Origin: Colwellia psychrerythraea
GTDB taxonomy: Bacteria; Pseudomonadota; Gammaproteobacteria; Enterobacterales; Alteromonadaceae
Direction of reading: 5' to 3'
DNA length: 64,000 bases
Assembly (NCBI GenBank): GCA_002163005.1
Contig: MAAF01000040.1
Coordinates: forward strand, 62,001-126,000
The translations under genes and the position numbers were made by a program. The notes below the pieces were generated by a model. The model ran no database searches and had not been told where the DNA came from. It saw only the letters and a program-made list of their open reading frames with translations. Shown in pieces: positions 39,416 through 48,872 of the stretch. Every line of letters starts with the position of its first letter. Positions within the stretch are counted from its first letter, which is position 1.

Positions 39416-41563
39416 TTAAAAGTTAACATTAACGCCAACATGCATGGCGCGCGGTTGGCCACCAAAGAAGCGGTATGAGCCAAAAGCATAATCAGCACGA
39501 CTCGCATATTTTTCATCTGTTAGGTTTTCAATGCGGGCAAACAAATTCACATGGTTATTTATGTTAATAGCACCGCGAAGTTGCCACAAATCATGTCCTT
39601 CATACTCATGTTCATTCGCTGGATCTAGGAAGTAATCTCCCATATGTAACCATTCTAGTTCAAGGCTAGTATTTGTTGTTGGCAACCAGCGTAATCGCGT
39701 ATTGGCAAGATGTTTTGGTGCTGTGTCAATCTCATTACCTTTGACAACACCACTGCTTGGACGATCAAATTCATATTCATGCTGGCCATAGCTGTAATTA
39801 ATAGCCAGATTTATGCTCTCGCTAAGATCATAGTTTAATCCTAGCTCAACTCCTTGGTGTGACGTTTTACCATCAGTTACATTTAAGCCCTTTGCATCAC
39901 GAAAGAAAACATTCTTTTTAGTCATAGTATAAATAACCGCTTCGTAATGAAATTTGTCACTTACACCACGAAAACCTAGCTCGGTACTATTAATTTCTTC
40001 TGAGTCAATTTCCCCTACCACTTGCTGTTTTTGCAAACGATATAAGTCTGTCGTTTGTGGCGCCCTAAATCCTTGTGACCATGCACCAAATAATGCGGTA
40101 TTGTTAGCCAATTGATAATTAAAACCAAGCTTGGTACTACTGTTGTTAAACTTATCATCACTGTCTCCCGGACGACGATATAAACAAGGTACAGCGTCAC
40201 CTGAGTTATTAATACAACTACTGTCATCTGCTTTAGTGGTGCCATCAGCAACTAAGTTATGGTAACGATACTCAGTGGCATCGAAGCGGAAACTGCCGGT
40301 GAATTTTAAAGTCTCATTCACCTGCCAGTCTCCTTGAATATAGGGCGCTATTGTTGATGCCTCAACTTCATAATCATAGTGTGTTCCTTGTTGTCGTGCC
40401 TTGCCAAAGCTAAAGGTGTCGGGTTTTTGTTGCGTTTGAGTTAGCTCTCCTTCAGTCCATTCAGCATCAATACCCATCACTAAAGCGATGCTAGCATCTA
40501 TTTGCCAATAATAGTTACTGGCTACCCCAACACTATAATGACTATTTTCTTCTATCGCTTTTGACGGTAAGTAGTGTTGGCGAAATTCCATTTGATTAAC
40601 CCGAAAGTACGGAGTAATACTGACATGAGTATCAGCACTTAATGCCCGTTGCCAATTCGTCGCAATACGCAATGATGACCATTTACGATAGGCATCATCA
40701 TCACAATTTTTTTCCATAGCATTACGATCTTGATATAAATTTTCGTCAGTATAATCAGAGCTATAACAATCACTACCCTTGTCACCAGAAGAAATAAAGC
40801 CAGCGGTTTCTTGGTCAAGTACAAAGCCTGAAATCAGTGTGCTAATTTTATCAGCGCCCTGCTCGTAATCATGTCTGCCATTGATTTTAAATGAGGTAAA
40901 ACCACTATCATCTCGATAACCACCATCTTCAATTGCTTGAAAATTACCACTGAGACCATGCTCGCCCATGTCACGACCTAGGGTGCCTTGAAGTTGATAA
41001 CTTTGATTGGGGCCAAGAAGCAATGATGCTTCCCCTTCATCACTTGGCGCTTTAGTTAAAACGTTAATCACACCATGTACGGCATTAGAGCCATAAGCAG
41101 CACTCGCTGGTCCTCTGATCACTTCTATTTCACTTGCTTGAGCAAGGTTTAGTTCTGACAAAGCATTATTATTAGCAAAACCTGCAGATCGGGTGGCAAT
41201 GCCATCTTCAAGAAATAAAAAAGCGCCCGCGGCTCCAGGCCCCGTTAACACAGGAGAGCGTAAAGAAGGCAGTGACTCCATTCCATTATTAGTTTGAATA
41301 TGAACACCGGTAGCACGATTAAGAATATCGCTCGGATGAACCGCGCTAACCCTATCGATATCTTCGGTTGAGATGCGATCGATATTTCCCGCTAAACTCA
41401 ATAAGTCAGACGCTAATCGACTGCCGGTAACAACAATAATTTCAGTGTTGGATGAATTGTTTTGCTTAATTTTTTTATTATCATCTGCAAGCGCTAGCCC
41501 AGTAAAGCTAGTTAGTGATAAAGCAAAATAAGGAAGAAAGGCAGAATAAGATTGCTGGTACAT
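39416..41563 (-). CDS. TonB-dependent receptor linked to the ABC importer
   Basis: This outer-membrane receptor has 715 residues from Met11 of the tracked ORF, where an AAGAG site and a clean signal peptide (MYQQSYSAFLPYFALSLTSF) begin. The plug domain follows (about 40-160: IIVVTGSRLASDLLS, DRVSAVHPSDILNRATGVHI, IEVIRGPASAAYGSNAVHGV) and then a 22-strand barrel with Cys-containing loops (DSSCINNSGDAVPC) and a terminal strand ending MHVGVNVNF. It is 60 bases upstream of the binding-protein gene. The operator copies at 41629 and 41651 lie just before it. The ligand is unknown; PQQ or a chelated metal fits the context. Confidence 0.9.
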   Translation of the reverse strand: MYQQSYSAFLPYFALSLTSFTGLALADDNKKIKQNNSSNTEIIVVTGSRLASDLLSLAGNIDRISTEDIDRVSAVHPSDILNRATGVHIQTNNGMESLPSLRSPVLTGPGAAGAFLFLEDGIATRSAGFANNNALSELNLAQASEIEVIRGPASAAYGSNAVHGVINVLTKAPSDEGEASLLLGPNQSYQLQGTLGRDMGEHGLSGNFQAIEDGGYRDDSGFTSFKINGRHDYEQGADKISTLISGFVLDQETAGFISSGDKGSDCYSSDYTDENLYQDRNAMEKNCDDDAYRKWSSLRIATNWQRALSADTHVSITPYFRVNQMEFRQHYLPSKAIEENSHYSVGVASNYYWQIDASIALVMGIDAEWTEGELTQTQQKPDTFSFGKARQQGTHYDYEVEASTIAPYIQGDWQVNETLKFTGSFRFDATEYRYHNLVADGTTKADDSSCINNSGDAVPCLYRRPGDSDDKFNNSSTKLGFNYQLANNTALFGAWSQGFRAPQTTDLYRLQKQQVVGEIDSEEINSTELGFRGVSDKFHYEAVIYTMTKKNVFFRDAKGLNVTDGKTSHQGVELGLNYDLSESINLAINYSYGQHEYEFDRPSSGVVKGNEIDTAPKHLANTRLRWLPTTNTSLELEWLHMGDYFLDPANEHEYEGHDLWQLRGAININNHVNLFARIENLTDEKYASRADYAFGSYRFFGGQPRAMHVGVNVNF

Positions 41564-41628
41564 CGATTTGCTCTTATATGAGACAAAATACATACCTTAA
41601 TCCTATTCTGACTACTGCAACAATGCTT

Positions 41629-41666
41629 TCCTCCTTTAGTATGACTAAGCTCATCTTTTAGTGAGA
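41629..41666. promoter_or_regulatory. two island-operator copies before the ABC-linked TonB gene
   Basis: TCCTCCTTTAGTATGA (41629-41644) matches 11 of 12 fixed positions of TCATnCTnnAGnATGA. TCATCTTTTAGTGAGA (41651-41666) matches 9 of 12. They stand 66 and 88 bases before the chosen start at 41563, in the short gap between the two receptor genes. Confidence 0.6.
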
Positions 41667-41700
41667 ATTGCCTTGGGTGGCCATTCCCAAACTAGCCAAT

Positions 41701-44040
41701 TTAGAATTGATAATTAACACTTACGCTGATAGCGCGTGGTCTTGAAGGACCGACAAAATATTCATCAAATTCCGTCTCAGGATATAGCTCACCTAACACT
41801 TCATCCGCTTCACCGTAGGTACCAAAAGTATCAAAATGGCGATCAAAAAGGTTATCCACTTTAGCAGACAATCGTAGTTGCTCATTGATTTGATAATTGA
41901 GATAAATATTGGTAACCGCATAAGCCGATATTTTTTTGTTTTCATTGGCTTCATCACCGCGATAATAAGATGAAGAGGCATATAAAAATTCTGTACCGAC
42001 ATTTATCTCATCATTAAATTGCCAATTAGCATGGAGCTTAAACTGATGTTTAGGTTGTCCGGGGATCTCGTCACCTGGGCTGACTTCTCTATTGGGTCCC
42101 AATGGGTTAACTGGGCTAAAAGAAACAAAGGGAGATTCAAACGTTGCTTTTAATAAATTATAGCTAGCACCAAAATCAACGTCACTCAGCTGCATCGAAA
42201 ATGCCAGCTCTACCCCTTGACGTTGCGTTTTATCAAGATTGATAAAGTAACCTTCGTTGGATTTATCACCCGCCTGTTGAAAGATAATATCTTGATAACT
42301 CAAGGTTGAAAATACCGTCGCCACTGCTGAAAAATTTGTAATATCGTAATGTAAAGATGCTTCCGTTGTTTTTGCAACCACCTGCTCAAGCGGAGGATCG
42401 GCAACAAAAGCATTGGGTAATTTGCAAGGGTCTTCTTCATCCGCACAACTCAATTCAGCAGGGCTTGGTGTGCGGGAAGACTCACTGTAACTTACTTTAA
42501 CCGCGTATTCTTGGTTCAGTTGGTAGTTAACAGAAATCGCAGGATTAAAACGATGAAAAATGTGTTCACCGTTAAGTGACCCTTTACCACTTTCTATTTG
42601 ATCTTTCATACTCACATCGGCGTAATTGTATCGACCTGCGAGATTAAGCGTAAAATTTCCGCCAAATGTCATAGCATTTAAAAAATAAAGGTAATGCTGT
42701 TGAGTTTTCACCTTTAAGCTTACACGGGAGTCGCTATCATATAAGCCAATGCCCGTGACTGAACGATCATCGTTGATAGTGTCATTATGCAGTATTGCAA
42801 ATTCGGTATTACTGGTGAAACTAATTTGAGCTTGATCTGCACCCAAGCCAAAAATAAATTCATTATCGAACGAATAAAGAGAGTCGGGAGCGTCAAAATG
42901 GCTTAATCGAACCCATTGCAGTGCTGCGCCATAACTTTCACTATCAGTGAAGCCGGTATTAAAGGTGCCATCAACCTCATCTGCATCAATATCGCTAAGC
43001 TGACTTAACCAGACATCCTCATCATAACCAACAAAATGAACTCGCTCTAAAGAGTCATCTTTACCCTCTTCACACAAGCTATAAAGCGTACCAGACTCAC
43101 ACTCTTCATAATCGCTGTCATCACCATTTATGCTATTAATTTCGTTTTGGCGATAATAAATATTTGCCTGCCATGACGTTTGCTTGTTGATAACATTATC
43201 AGACTTAATACTAAACTGTTGAAAACTGGTCTCAGTTTTATCAGGCTGTGTATAAATAGCATTTCTACCCGCTAATTCAGCAAGCTGTTCAGGTATAGCG
43301 CCATTACCAAGCATTTCGTTATTATTAGCGGAAAAAGTAAAGTCGATGGTACGAACGTCACTGGCATAAGAGAGGGTTGCAAGCATCTGCTGCAATTCAC
43401 TTTCAGAATGATCTCGCCAGCCATCTTCTTGATAATTATTAGCGACAAAATAATAGCCCCAATTCCCCTGATTACCGCCTGATTGCACAGTAAATTGCTG
43501 CTGCCCAAAGTTGCCAAAGCGAGCCTCAAGTTCATTTTGAGTGTAGCTAAAGCCATTCTTGGTCTGTAGTGCTAGCGCACCACCTAAGGTATTTTGACCA
43601 AATGCAGGGTTAGAGCCAGAATAAAGGGCTACTGTATCAAGTGCCGCAAGCGGAATAAGGTCCCAATTAACCGTATCACCAAACGGTTCATTAAATCGTA
43701 CTCCATTTAAATAAACAGAGATCCCCTGCGGCAACCCCAATAATGGTGAAGCAGTAAAACCTCTGTATTGCACATCAGGCTGAAACGGATTATTTTGCAC
43801 GTCATTTATGTGCAAACTTACTAGCTGATTCTTCATATGTTCAGCTAAAGAAATGGCTTGTGATTGAGATAGCGCTTGCGCATTGATAGTTTGAACACTA
43901 CCAAAAGCACTGTATTCACTTACAGAGTTAGTCGACAATGGTGTTTGGCCATAGATATTGATTTTTTCAACATCATCAATATTTTGCCCTAACACGGGTA
44001 AAGTAATAAACAAATAAATACAGGCTGAGACGCGCTTCAT
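41701..44040 (-). CDS. TonB-dependent receptor, LutH-like
   Basis: This receptor has 779 residues from the second ATG (44040), which has AAGGA six bases upstream. Signal peptide to about residue 19. The plug carries NNPFQPDVQYRGFTASPLLG, PQGISVYLNGVRFNEPFGDT and NPAFGQNTLGGALALQTKNG, a pattern I associate with the receptors next to XoxF/lanthanide genes (LutH type), including the VNWDLIPL segment. Acidic loops (DDSDYEECESG, DEDVWLSQLSDIDADEVDG) could bind multivalent cations. The barrel ends AISVSVNYQF. A perfect operator lies 142 bases upstream. Lanthanide-chelate uptake is a reasoned inference, not proven. Confidence 0.88.
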   Translation of the reverse strand: MKRVSACIYLFITLPVLGQNIDDVEKINIYGQTPLSTNSVSEYSAFGSVQTINAQALSQSQAISLAEHMKNQLVSLHINDVQNNPFQPDVQYRGFTASPLLGLPQGISVYLNGVRFNEPFGDTVNWDLIPLAALDTVALYSGSNPAFGQNTLGGALALQTKNGFSYTQNELEARFGNFGQQQFTVQSGGNQGNWGYYFVANNYQEDGWRDHSESELQQMLATLSYASDVRTIDFTFSANNNEMLGNGAIPEQLAELAGRNAIYTQPDKTETSFQQFSIKSDNVINKQTSWQANIYYRQNEINSINGDDSDYEECESGTLYSLCEEGKDDSLERVHFVGYDEDVWLSQLSDIDADEVDGTFNTGFTDSESYGAALQWVRLSHFDAPDSLYSFDNEFIFGLGADQAQISFTSNTEFAILHNDTINDDRSVTGIGLYDSDSRVSLKVKTQQHYLYFLNAMTFGGNFTLNLAGRYNYADVSMKDQIESGKGSLNGEHIFHRFNPAISVNYQLNQEYAVKVSYSESSRTPSPAELSCADEEDPCKLPNAFVADPPLEQVVAKTTEASLHYDITNFSAVATVFSTLSYQDIIFQQAGDKSNEGYFINLDKTQRQGVELAFSMQLSDVDFGASYNLLKATFESPFVSFSPVNPLGPNREVSPGDEIPGQPKHQFKLHANWQFNDEINVGTEFLYASSSYYRGDEANENKKISAYAVTNIYLNYQINEQLRLSAKVDNLFDRHFDTFGTYGEADEVLGELYPETEFDEYFVGPSRPRAISVSVNYQF

Positions 44041-44181
44041 AAACATTCCTTAGATATTAATTAACGATGATGATGGTGCACTCTTTATTAAAAATCAATC
44101 AGAGAAAAGTCAGTTACAAGGTAAAGAACATATAATAAAGCCATATATTACAATTAGATAAAAAAATACATTTAATCGTTA

Positions 44182-44197
44182 TCATGCTAAAGTATGA
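44182..44197. promoter_or_regulatory. perfect island operator before the LutH-like gene
   Basis: TCATGCTAAAGTATGA fits all 12 fixed positions of TCATnCTnnAGnATGA. It lies in the 841-base gap 44041-44882, which otherwise holds no gene I can support. The gap also has a run of nine G at 44313-44321. Confidence 0.7.
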
Positions 44198-44882
44198 TAA
44201 ATTTACTCCCCAATGTTCATGTTTTTTTACCTATGCAATATCTGTTTAAGCTATTTCAATTCAGACATAGATGGAACATCATAAATGATGGGACTTCTTA
44301 ACTCTATTTTTAGGGGGGGGGATAGATAAGAGATATTTTGGAGTCGCTGCACCAAAGCGTGTAAAAAGCACAAAAAACAGTCACAACTGATTAGAAAATT
44401 TTGCCTGCATCTTGTCAATAATTTTACAGTTTAATCTCCCTTAAGTTTAAATGCCTTCTTTTGAACGATACATACCAACCCCCTTTCAACTTTTGATATT
44501 GATATTGATAAATATATAACCGTCGACCGGCTATAAATCGCCAATTGAAATCAAGGCTAATAACAACTAAAAAGTTAGCTGGATATTAAATTCTAGAGTG
44601 AGTTTTGTGTCAAGTTATGTATTCCTTTATATATCGTTACAAATAAATCCAAATTCAGAATGTAAATCACTCGTTTTCTCGATAACTGAGTACTAGGCTT
44701 ATTTGTGTGTATCAAAAAATCACGCTATTTACAGGTAGTATAAAAGTAGCCTAAGCAAGTTATCTGAGTGTAATTGGGGGCATATTGCCTTTCTAATTAA
44801 CCATTGAAAATCTTCAGTACGCGTATTTACTTAGTCGTTGCTCAGTTTTATGTTGATAGCATAACCAAATAGGAGATATGGC

Positions 44883-45431
44883 ATGAGACGCGAGTACTTT
44901 CTAGCAGAATCTTTGGAGGATGTAGATACGGCGGCATCCATATTACATGATCAATTACATATCAATGAAAATAATATTCATGTGATCAGTAATGATAGAA
45001 AAGGTATTAAACAACATAACTTGCATGAGGGAAGCATAATAGAAAAATCGGATCTAGTGCGCGGTGTAGAGCACGGCGCATTGTTGGGGATAGCAATGGG
45101 GATAACCGGTTGCGCTATTCTGGTTGTTAATATGCCTTTTTGGGATGTGGTTGAACTGACCAAACAAGCGGTGATAGCACTCACCTTATTTGGTTCATTG
45201 ATGATAGGTTGTATTATTGGCGCATTCGTAGGCTTACTCCATGTTAATTATAAGATTTACCGATTCAATGAAGATTTAACAAAGGGTAAGTATTTAATGT
45301 TGGTGGATTCAAATGAGCTTGGAATAATCAAGCAGGCATTAGAAAAACAGCCAATCATCGACAAAGGGGAAGGCAGTAGCTTGGTTTTTCCCTTTGATGA
45401 ATACGAGCACCAACGGAGATTAGCTGCTTAA
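44883..45431 (+). CDS. small two-helix membrane protein of unknown function
   Basis: I do not recognise a named family with certainty. The 182-residue product has an N-terminal soluble segment with a ferredoxin-like look (REYFLAESLEDVDTAASILH), then two membrane helices (about 61-82 and 95-118) rich in Gly (GALLGIAMGITGCAILV, GSLMIGCIIGAFVGLLHV), then a second soluble segment ending in a charged tail. The layout resembles proteins with a repeated small alpha/beta unit on either side of a glycine-zipper hairpin, as in DUF1269-like membrane proteins. The start has GGAGAT upstream. It stands alone between the two halves of the alcohol island. Confidence 0.65.
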   Translation: MRREYFLAESLEDVDTAASILHDQLHINENNIHVISNDRKGIKQHNLHEGSIIEKSDLVRGVEHGALLGIAMGITGCAILVVNMPFWDVVELTKQAVIALTLFGSLMIGCIIGAFVGLLHVNYKIYRFNEDLTKGKYLMLVDSNELGIIKQALEKQPIIDKGEGSSLVFPFDEYEHQRRLAA

Positions 45432-45808
45432 GCATCATTGTTGTTAGATGCCCAAGATAATTATTATTGATAAGGATTATACCCGTTACCAATCGAGCGC
45501 TTCTTCGGTGGGGCTAAAACGATTTCTGTTGCGTTATTCATTTGAACAATGGATCAACCATTGTCTAAAAAAATGTCTCAACTAAATCGTTTGGTCTTGA
45601 TGGGTAAAATTCTTTATTGATACTAATTTACGTTGCTTTACTGTGCTTTTCACTATTTGATGTGTCATCTTAAATGGCTAAACATTCACCAAAGAAGTTG
45701 AGCAGATGTTGCTCGTATACTTCACGTAACATCTCACAATATAACCACCGAAATAGGCGTAATAACACACGCACAGGCAAGAAAGCCCCTGATTTTCACC
45801 ACACCTAG

Positions 45809-45844
45809 TTATCACCATCAAGTGATAAAGTGTCAGCTTTTTTT
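45809..45844 (+). terminator. orphan intrinsic terminator
   Basis: TTATCAC and GTGATAA pair around CATCAA, then CAGCTTTTTTT follows. It is about 380 bases after the preceding stop codon in the 45432-46046 gap. Either the preceding mRNA has a very long tail or a small RNA ends here. The same gap contains TATACCCGTTACC at 45478, resembling the start of the MITE, with a 9-bp inverted pair AAACGATTT/AAATCGTTT downstream. Confidence 0.55.
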
Positions 45845-46046
45845 ACAAAGCGTTCATACATGCATTCTGTTCATTATTTAACCGCATAATAAATAGAGTA
45901 AAAAAATAACAGGTATATAATTTGCTTGCCTACAGCTTATGCCATAAGGATTAAAAGTAGTTTATGGCTAAGTATACTTTTTAACAATAACGTAAGGATA
46001 ATCTCTTTTGAATTTATATATTGGGATTGTTAATAAGGAATCAAAT

Positions 46047-46784
46047 ATGCGAACACTTACAAAATTTACTAGTACGTTGTTTCTTGCACTTGCTAGCTTT
46101 TCCTATACAGCTCAAGCATCATTGATTTTTGAGTTAGATACAAACTTTAGTAATGCAACTACACCATTAGGAAATGCGCCATGGTTGCGAGCAACTTTTG
46201 AAACTCAAAATGCCACCACGGTTAGGTTAACAATGGACAGTTTACTGCAAGACTCGAGTGAATTTGTTGATGGTGGTCAGGGGTGGTTTTTTAATCTCAA
46301 CCCTATTTTTGACGCTGCTAACCTGGGCTTCAATCAGGTTAGTTTTTCCGGTATCTCAGCAGCTGGAGCTGGAGGTGTAGTAATTAATACGGGAATTGAT
46401 TTTACCAATGCTGACGGCGGTGGCCTCTATGATATTCAGTTTGATCTAGTTGGTGCACCACCAGCAGATCGATTCGGTATGGGTTCCCAATTAGTGTACG
46501 ATATAACACTAGCTGGTGGTTTAACCGAGTTAGACTTTGATTTTTCCAGTAGCCCACAAGGTGGTAATGGTATTTGGAAGTCCGCTGCCCATGTTCAAGG
46601 TATTACGGATGCTAACGGCCGACCTGAGTTGAGTTCTTATATAGGAGCTGATAGTGGAATAATTTGTAATGATCCTGATGGCTGTGATGGTGGTGGTCCT
46701 CCGACAGAGGTTCCTGAACCCAGTGTGTTGTTTCTACTTGGTAGCGCTTTACTTGCCTTAAGCTTACGTAAAAAAACGTATTAA
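46047..46784 (+). CDS. PEP-CTERM sorted surface protein
   Basis: This 245-residue secreted protein starts at ATG 46047 (AAGGAA upstream); the tracked start 13 codons earlier lacks support. A signal peptide (residues 1-24, ends AQA) is followed by an Asn/Gly/Asp-rich beta-type domain with no Cys apart from a late pair (IICNDPDGCDGG). The C-terminus has the exosortase signal: VPEPS, a hydrophobic helix (VLFLLGSALLALSL) and a basic tail (RKKTY). Such proteins are processed by an exosortase and tied to exopolysaccharide. No exosortase is in the window. The adjacent convergent gene encodes a c-di-GMP-controlled subtilase, which also fits a biofilm theme. Confidence 0.88.
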   Translation: MRTLTKFTSTLFLALASFSYTAQASLIFELDTNFSNATTPLGNAPWLRATFETQNATTVRLTMDSLLQDSSEFVDGGQGWFFNLNPIFDAANLGFNQVSFSGISAAGAGGVVINTGIDFTNADGGGLYDIQFDLVGAPPADRFGMGSQLVYDITLAGGLTELDFDFSSSPQGGNGIWKSAAHVQGITDANGRPELSSYIGADSGIICNDPDGCDGGGPPTEVPEPSVLFLLGSALLALSLRKKTY

Positions 46785-46809
46785 CAATAATTGAAATAAT
46801 GACCAATAA

Positions 46810-46835
46810 AAAGACACTGCCATGGCAGTGTCTTT
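46810..46835. terminator. bidirectional terminator, perfect 26-bp palindrome
   Basis: AAAGACACTGCC followed by ATGGCAGTGTCTTT is an exact palindrome between the convergent PEP-CTERM and subtilase genes. A-runs and T-runs on the two arms let it act on both strands. Confidence 0.8.
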
Positions 46836-46878
46836 ACATGTTAAGCGTATTAATAAAGTTATATTTTGTTCAATAGCT

Positions 46879-48699
46879 TTATTTACGGCCTTTTTTACGT
46901 GCCTGTACATTGACTTGAATGCTGGTCTGGTTTTGGTTGCCCGCAGCATCAAATGCCTTTGTTACAATGGTATGGTATCCGTTAGCCACTTTGCGGGTAT
47001 TCCAACTATAAGACAGTGTTGATTCAGTCGTTTGCGTTTTTAACTGGCCGTCAATATACAATTCAATTTTAGTCACCGCAGTGTTGTCTGTTGCACTCAC
47101 TTTAATCGCTTGATTACCGCTTATGCTACTGCCATTAACGAGATTAGTAATACTCACACTCGGTGCTATGGTGTCTGCAACATCAGCGATATTGTCTATT
47201 GTCAGCCAATAAGTTGAAGAGTTACCTTGATTACCTGTTGCATCATACGCTTGAGCGGTGAAAGCTACGCTACCATCAGCAATATTATTACTGTTAAAGT
47301 TAGCGCTATAAGGCGCGACAGTATCAGTACCAATTAATACACCATTGGCATATAGGCTAACAGAGCTCACAGCCATATTGTCTTGTGCATTGGCAGTGAT
47401 ATTAAAGGAGCCTGTTTGAACACTATTTTCTGTTGGAGATGTTATTGCAACTGTTGGTGCTTGCTGATCGATAGTAGGTGTATTTACTACCATCGCAACC
47501 GCAGCCGCGGCATCAACTCTGCCATGACCATAATAGCTATTAAATACACCGCCATTTTTGGACTTATCTGCGCTAGCCTCTAAAATATTTTCAAGTTCAT
47601 CATTACTAAGATTTAGGTTAGCTGATTTTATTAGTGCTAATGTTGCTGCCGTTGCTGGGCTGGCAAAAGAAGTACCACTTACAGCACTATATCCACCACT
47701 TTTGGTCGTGGTCCAAATCCCTGACCCCGGTGCCGATACATCCACACAATTACCGTAATCTGACCAGCTGGTCTTATTATCTGCACTGTCTGTGGCTGAT
47801 ACTGTGATAATACTAGGATTATCTGTACAGTTTAAGTCTGCACCACCGTTACCTGCTGAAGCCACAACCAAGCCACCTTTATTACGCATGTATTGTGCCG
47901 CGTTGGTTACGCTGGAGCTGGTAGTTACACTGTAACTAATATTGGCAATGTCGGCGCCGTTATCTGCCGCCCAAGTTAGACCGTTGGCAACGTCACTCCA
48001 GTAAGCATAGCCATTACTTTGGTTGGTAATTCGAATCGGCATAATTGATGCATGCCAAGCGATAGAGGTTACGCCGTTATTATTATCACTTATTGCCGCT
48101 ACAACACCCGCAACCTTCGTGCCGTGACCATAGATGTCACTCGTTTCGTTGTTGCGACTAACACTGTTCCAACCAGCAACCATATTGGCTGATAAATCGG
48201 TATGGTTGCTGTTAACACCAGTATCTAGAATAGCAACCACTATGCCATTACCCTTTGCTGTTTCCCAAGCAGTAGGTAATTGCATTTTATTAAGGTGCCA
48301 AGCATTGTTGTAATATGTGTCGTTGGCTATAATTTCGCTTGGTTTAACGAGTAAATCGACCTCAGCAAATTCAATGTTTGGATTATTAGATAACGCTTTG
48401 ACAATTGCTTGTTCTGCATTTGCCGGTACATTGATGATGTGGGTGCGTAATTGATTAAGCTTACCTTTTGAGCTGGCTTTGTGCTTGCCTAGGATCTTTT
48501 GGAAGTTCTGCTCTGATAAGCCTGGTTGTGGTTGTACTAAAATTTGACCTTTTGCAAAAGCCGCAGAATGTTCAGGAGGATTCGCTATAGCAAAATTGCT
48601 GAAAGTTAATGGTAATAATAATGTGCCTAGTGCAAAACTTTTGCTTTGGCGTTTTATTAGTGAGCTGATTTCGATTTGATTGTTACTAACGTACTTCAT
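46879..48699 (-). CDS. secreted subtilisin-like serine protease (S8)
   Basis: This 606-residue protease starts at ATG 48699 (GTGGAG upstream). Signal peptide to about residue 39, then an I9-type propeptide/inhibitor (about 50-118) and an S8 catalytic domain (about 128-410). The triad is Asp159 (AILDTGVNSNH), His192 (YGHGTKVAGVVAA) and Ser344 (SGTSFASPA), with the oxyanion Asn in SAGNGG. Two C-terminal Ig-like domains (about 425-510 and 520-600; VSSVSLYANGVLIGT, VTKIELYIDGQLKTQ) may bind surface polymers. The chain ends in a basic tail (ARKKGRK). The long leader holds a c-di-GMP-I riboswitch. Confidence 0.93.
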   Translation of the reverse strand: MKYVSNNQIEISSLIKRQSKSFALGTLLLPLTFSNFAIANPPEHSAAFAKGQILVQPQPGLSEQNFQKILGKHKASSKGKLNQLRTHIINVPANAEQAIVKALSNNPNIEFAEVDLLVKPSEIIANDTYYNNAWHLNKMQLPTAWETAKGNGIVVAILDTGVNSNHTDLSANMVAGWNSVSRNNETSDIYGHGTKVAGVVAAISDNNNGVTSIAWHASIMPIRITNQSNGYAYWSDVANGLTWAADNGADIANISYSVTTSSSVTNAAQYMRNKGGLVVASAGNGGADLNCTDNPSIITVSATDSADNKTSWSDYGNCVDVSAPGSGIWTTTKSGGYSAVSGTSFASPATAATLALIKSANLNLSNDELENILEASADKSKNGGVFNSYYGHGRVDAAAAVAMVVNTPTIDQQAPTVAITSPTENSVQTGSFNITANAQDNMAVSSVSLYANGVLIGTDTVAPYSANFNSNNIADGSVAFTAQAYDATGNQGNSSTYWLTIDNIADVADTIAPSVSITNLVNGSSISGNQAIKVSATDNTAVTKIELYIDGQLKTQTTESTLSYSWNTRKVANGYHTIVTKAFDAAGNQNQTSIQVNVQARKKGRK

Positions 48700-48787
48700 T
48701 TTGTGACTCCACAATGTGTGAAGTCTACAGAAAACCTATTACTTCTTAGTGCCTGTCATTGCACATTATTATTGGCACAATAATGCT

Positions 48788-48872
48788 GGTAGTTGGCAGT
48801 TCCGCTGTCGTAGAATTATTCCCGTAGACCGGTGACTTTGCGCCACTTTCTTTCGAAAGTTTTGCTCTTTTC
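48788..48872 (-). promoter_or_regulatory. cyclic-di-GMP-I (GEMM) riboswitch
   Basis: Read on the minus strand, the leader has GAGCAAAAC, then ACTTTC-GAAA-GAAAGT (perfect 6-bp stem with GAAA tetraloop), then GGCGCAAAGTCACCGGTCTA, then ACAGCGGAACTGCC. This follows the Vibrio Vc2 aptamer piece by piece: GGGCAAACC, a stem with GAAA loop, GACGCAAAGCCUCCGGCCUA and GUAGCGGGGUUACC. The tetraloop and the CGCAAAG ligand-binding core are kept. Between aptamer and start codon, ATTATTGTGCCAATAAT and a GTGCC/GGCAC pair offer alternative folds for an expression platform. The rest of the 48700-49139 gap is leader and AT-rich promoter DNA. Confidence 0.87.

Noticed and set aside
40015-43556. Extra minus-strand ORFs inside the TonB receptor genes
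   Set aside because: They are out-of-frame readings of the receptors; composition is unlike a real protein and there is no ribosome site.
44313-44321. G9 run as a phase-variation tract
   Set aside because: It is about 270 bases before the receptor start and outside any frame or recognisable promoter box, so switching is unsupported.
44041-44882. pqqA or another small gene in the long gap
   Set aside because: No frame with the PqqA Glu-x3-Tyr pattern or a convincing ribosome site was seen here or in the other island gaps.
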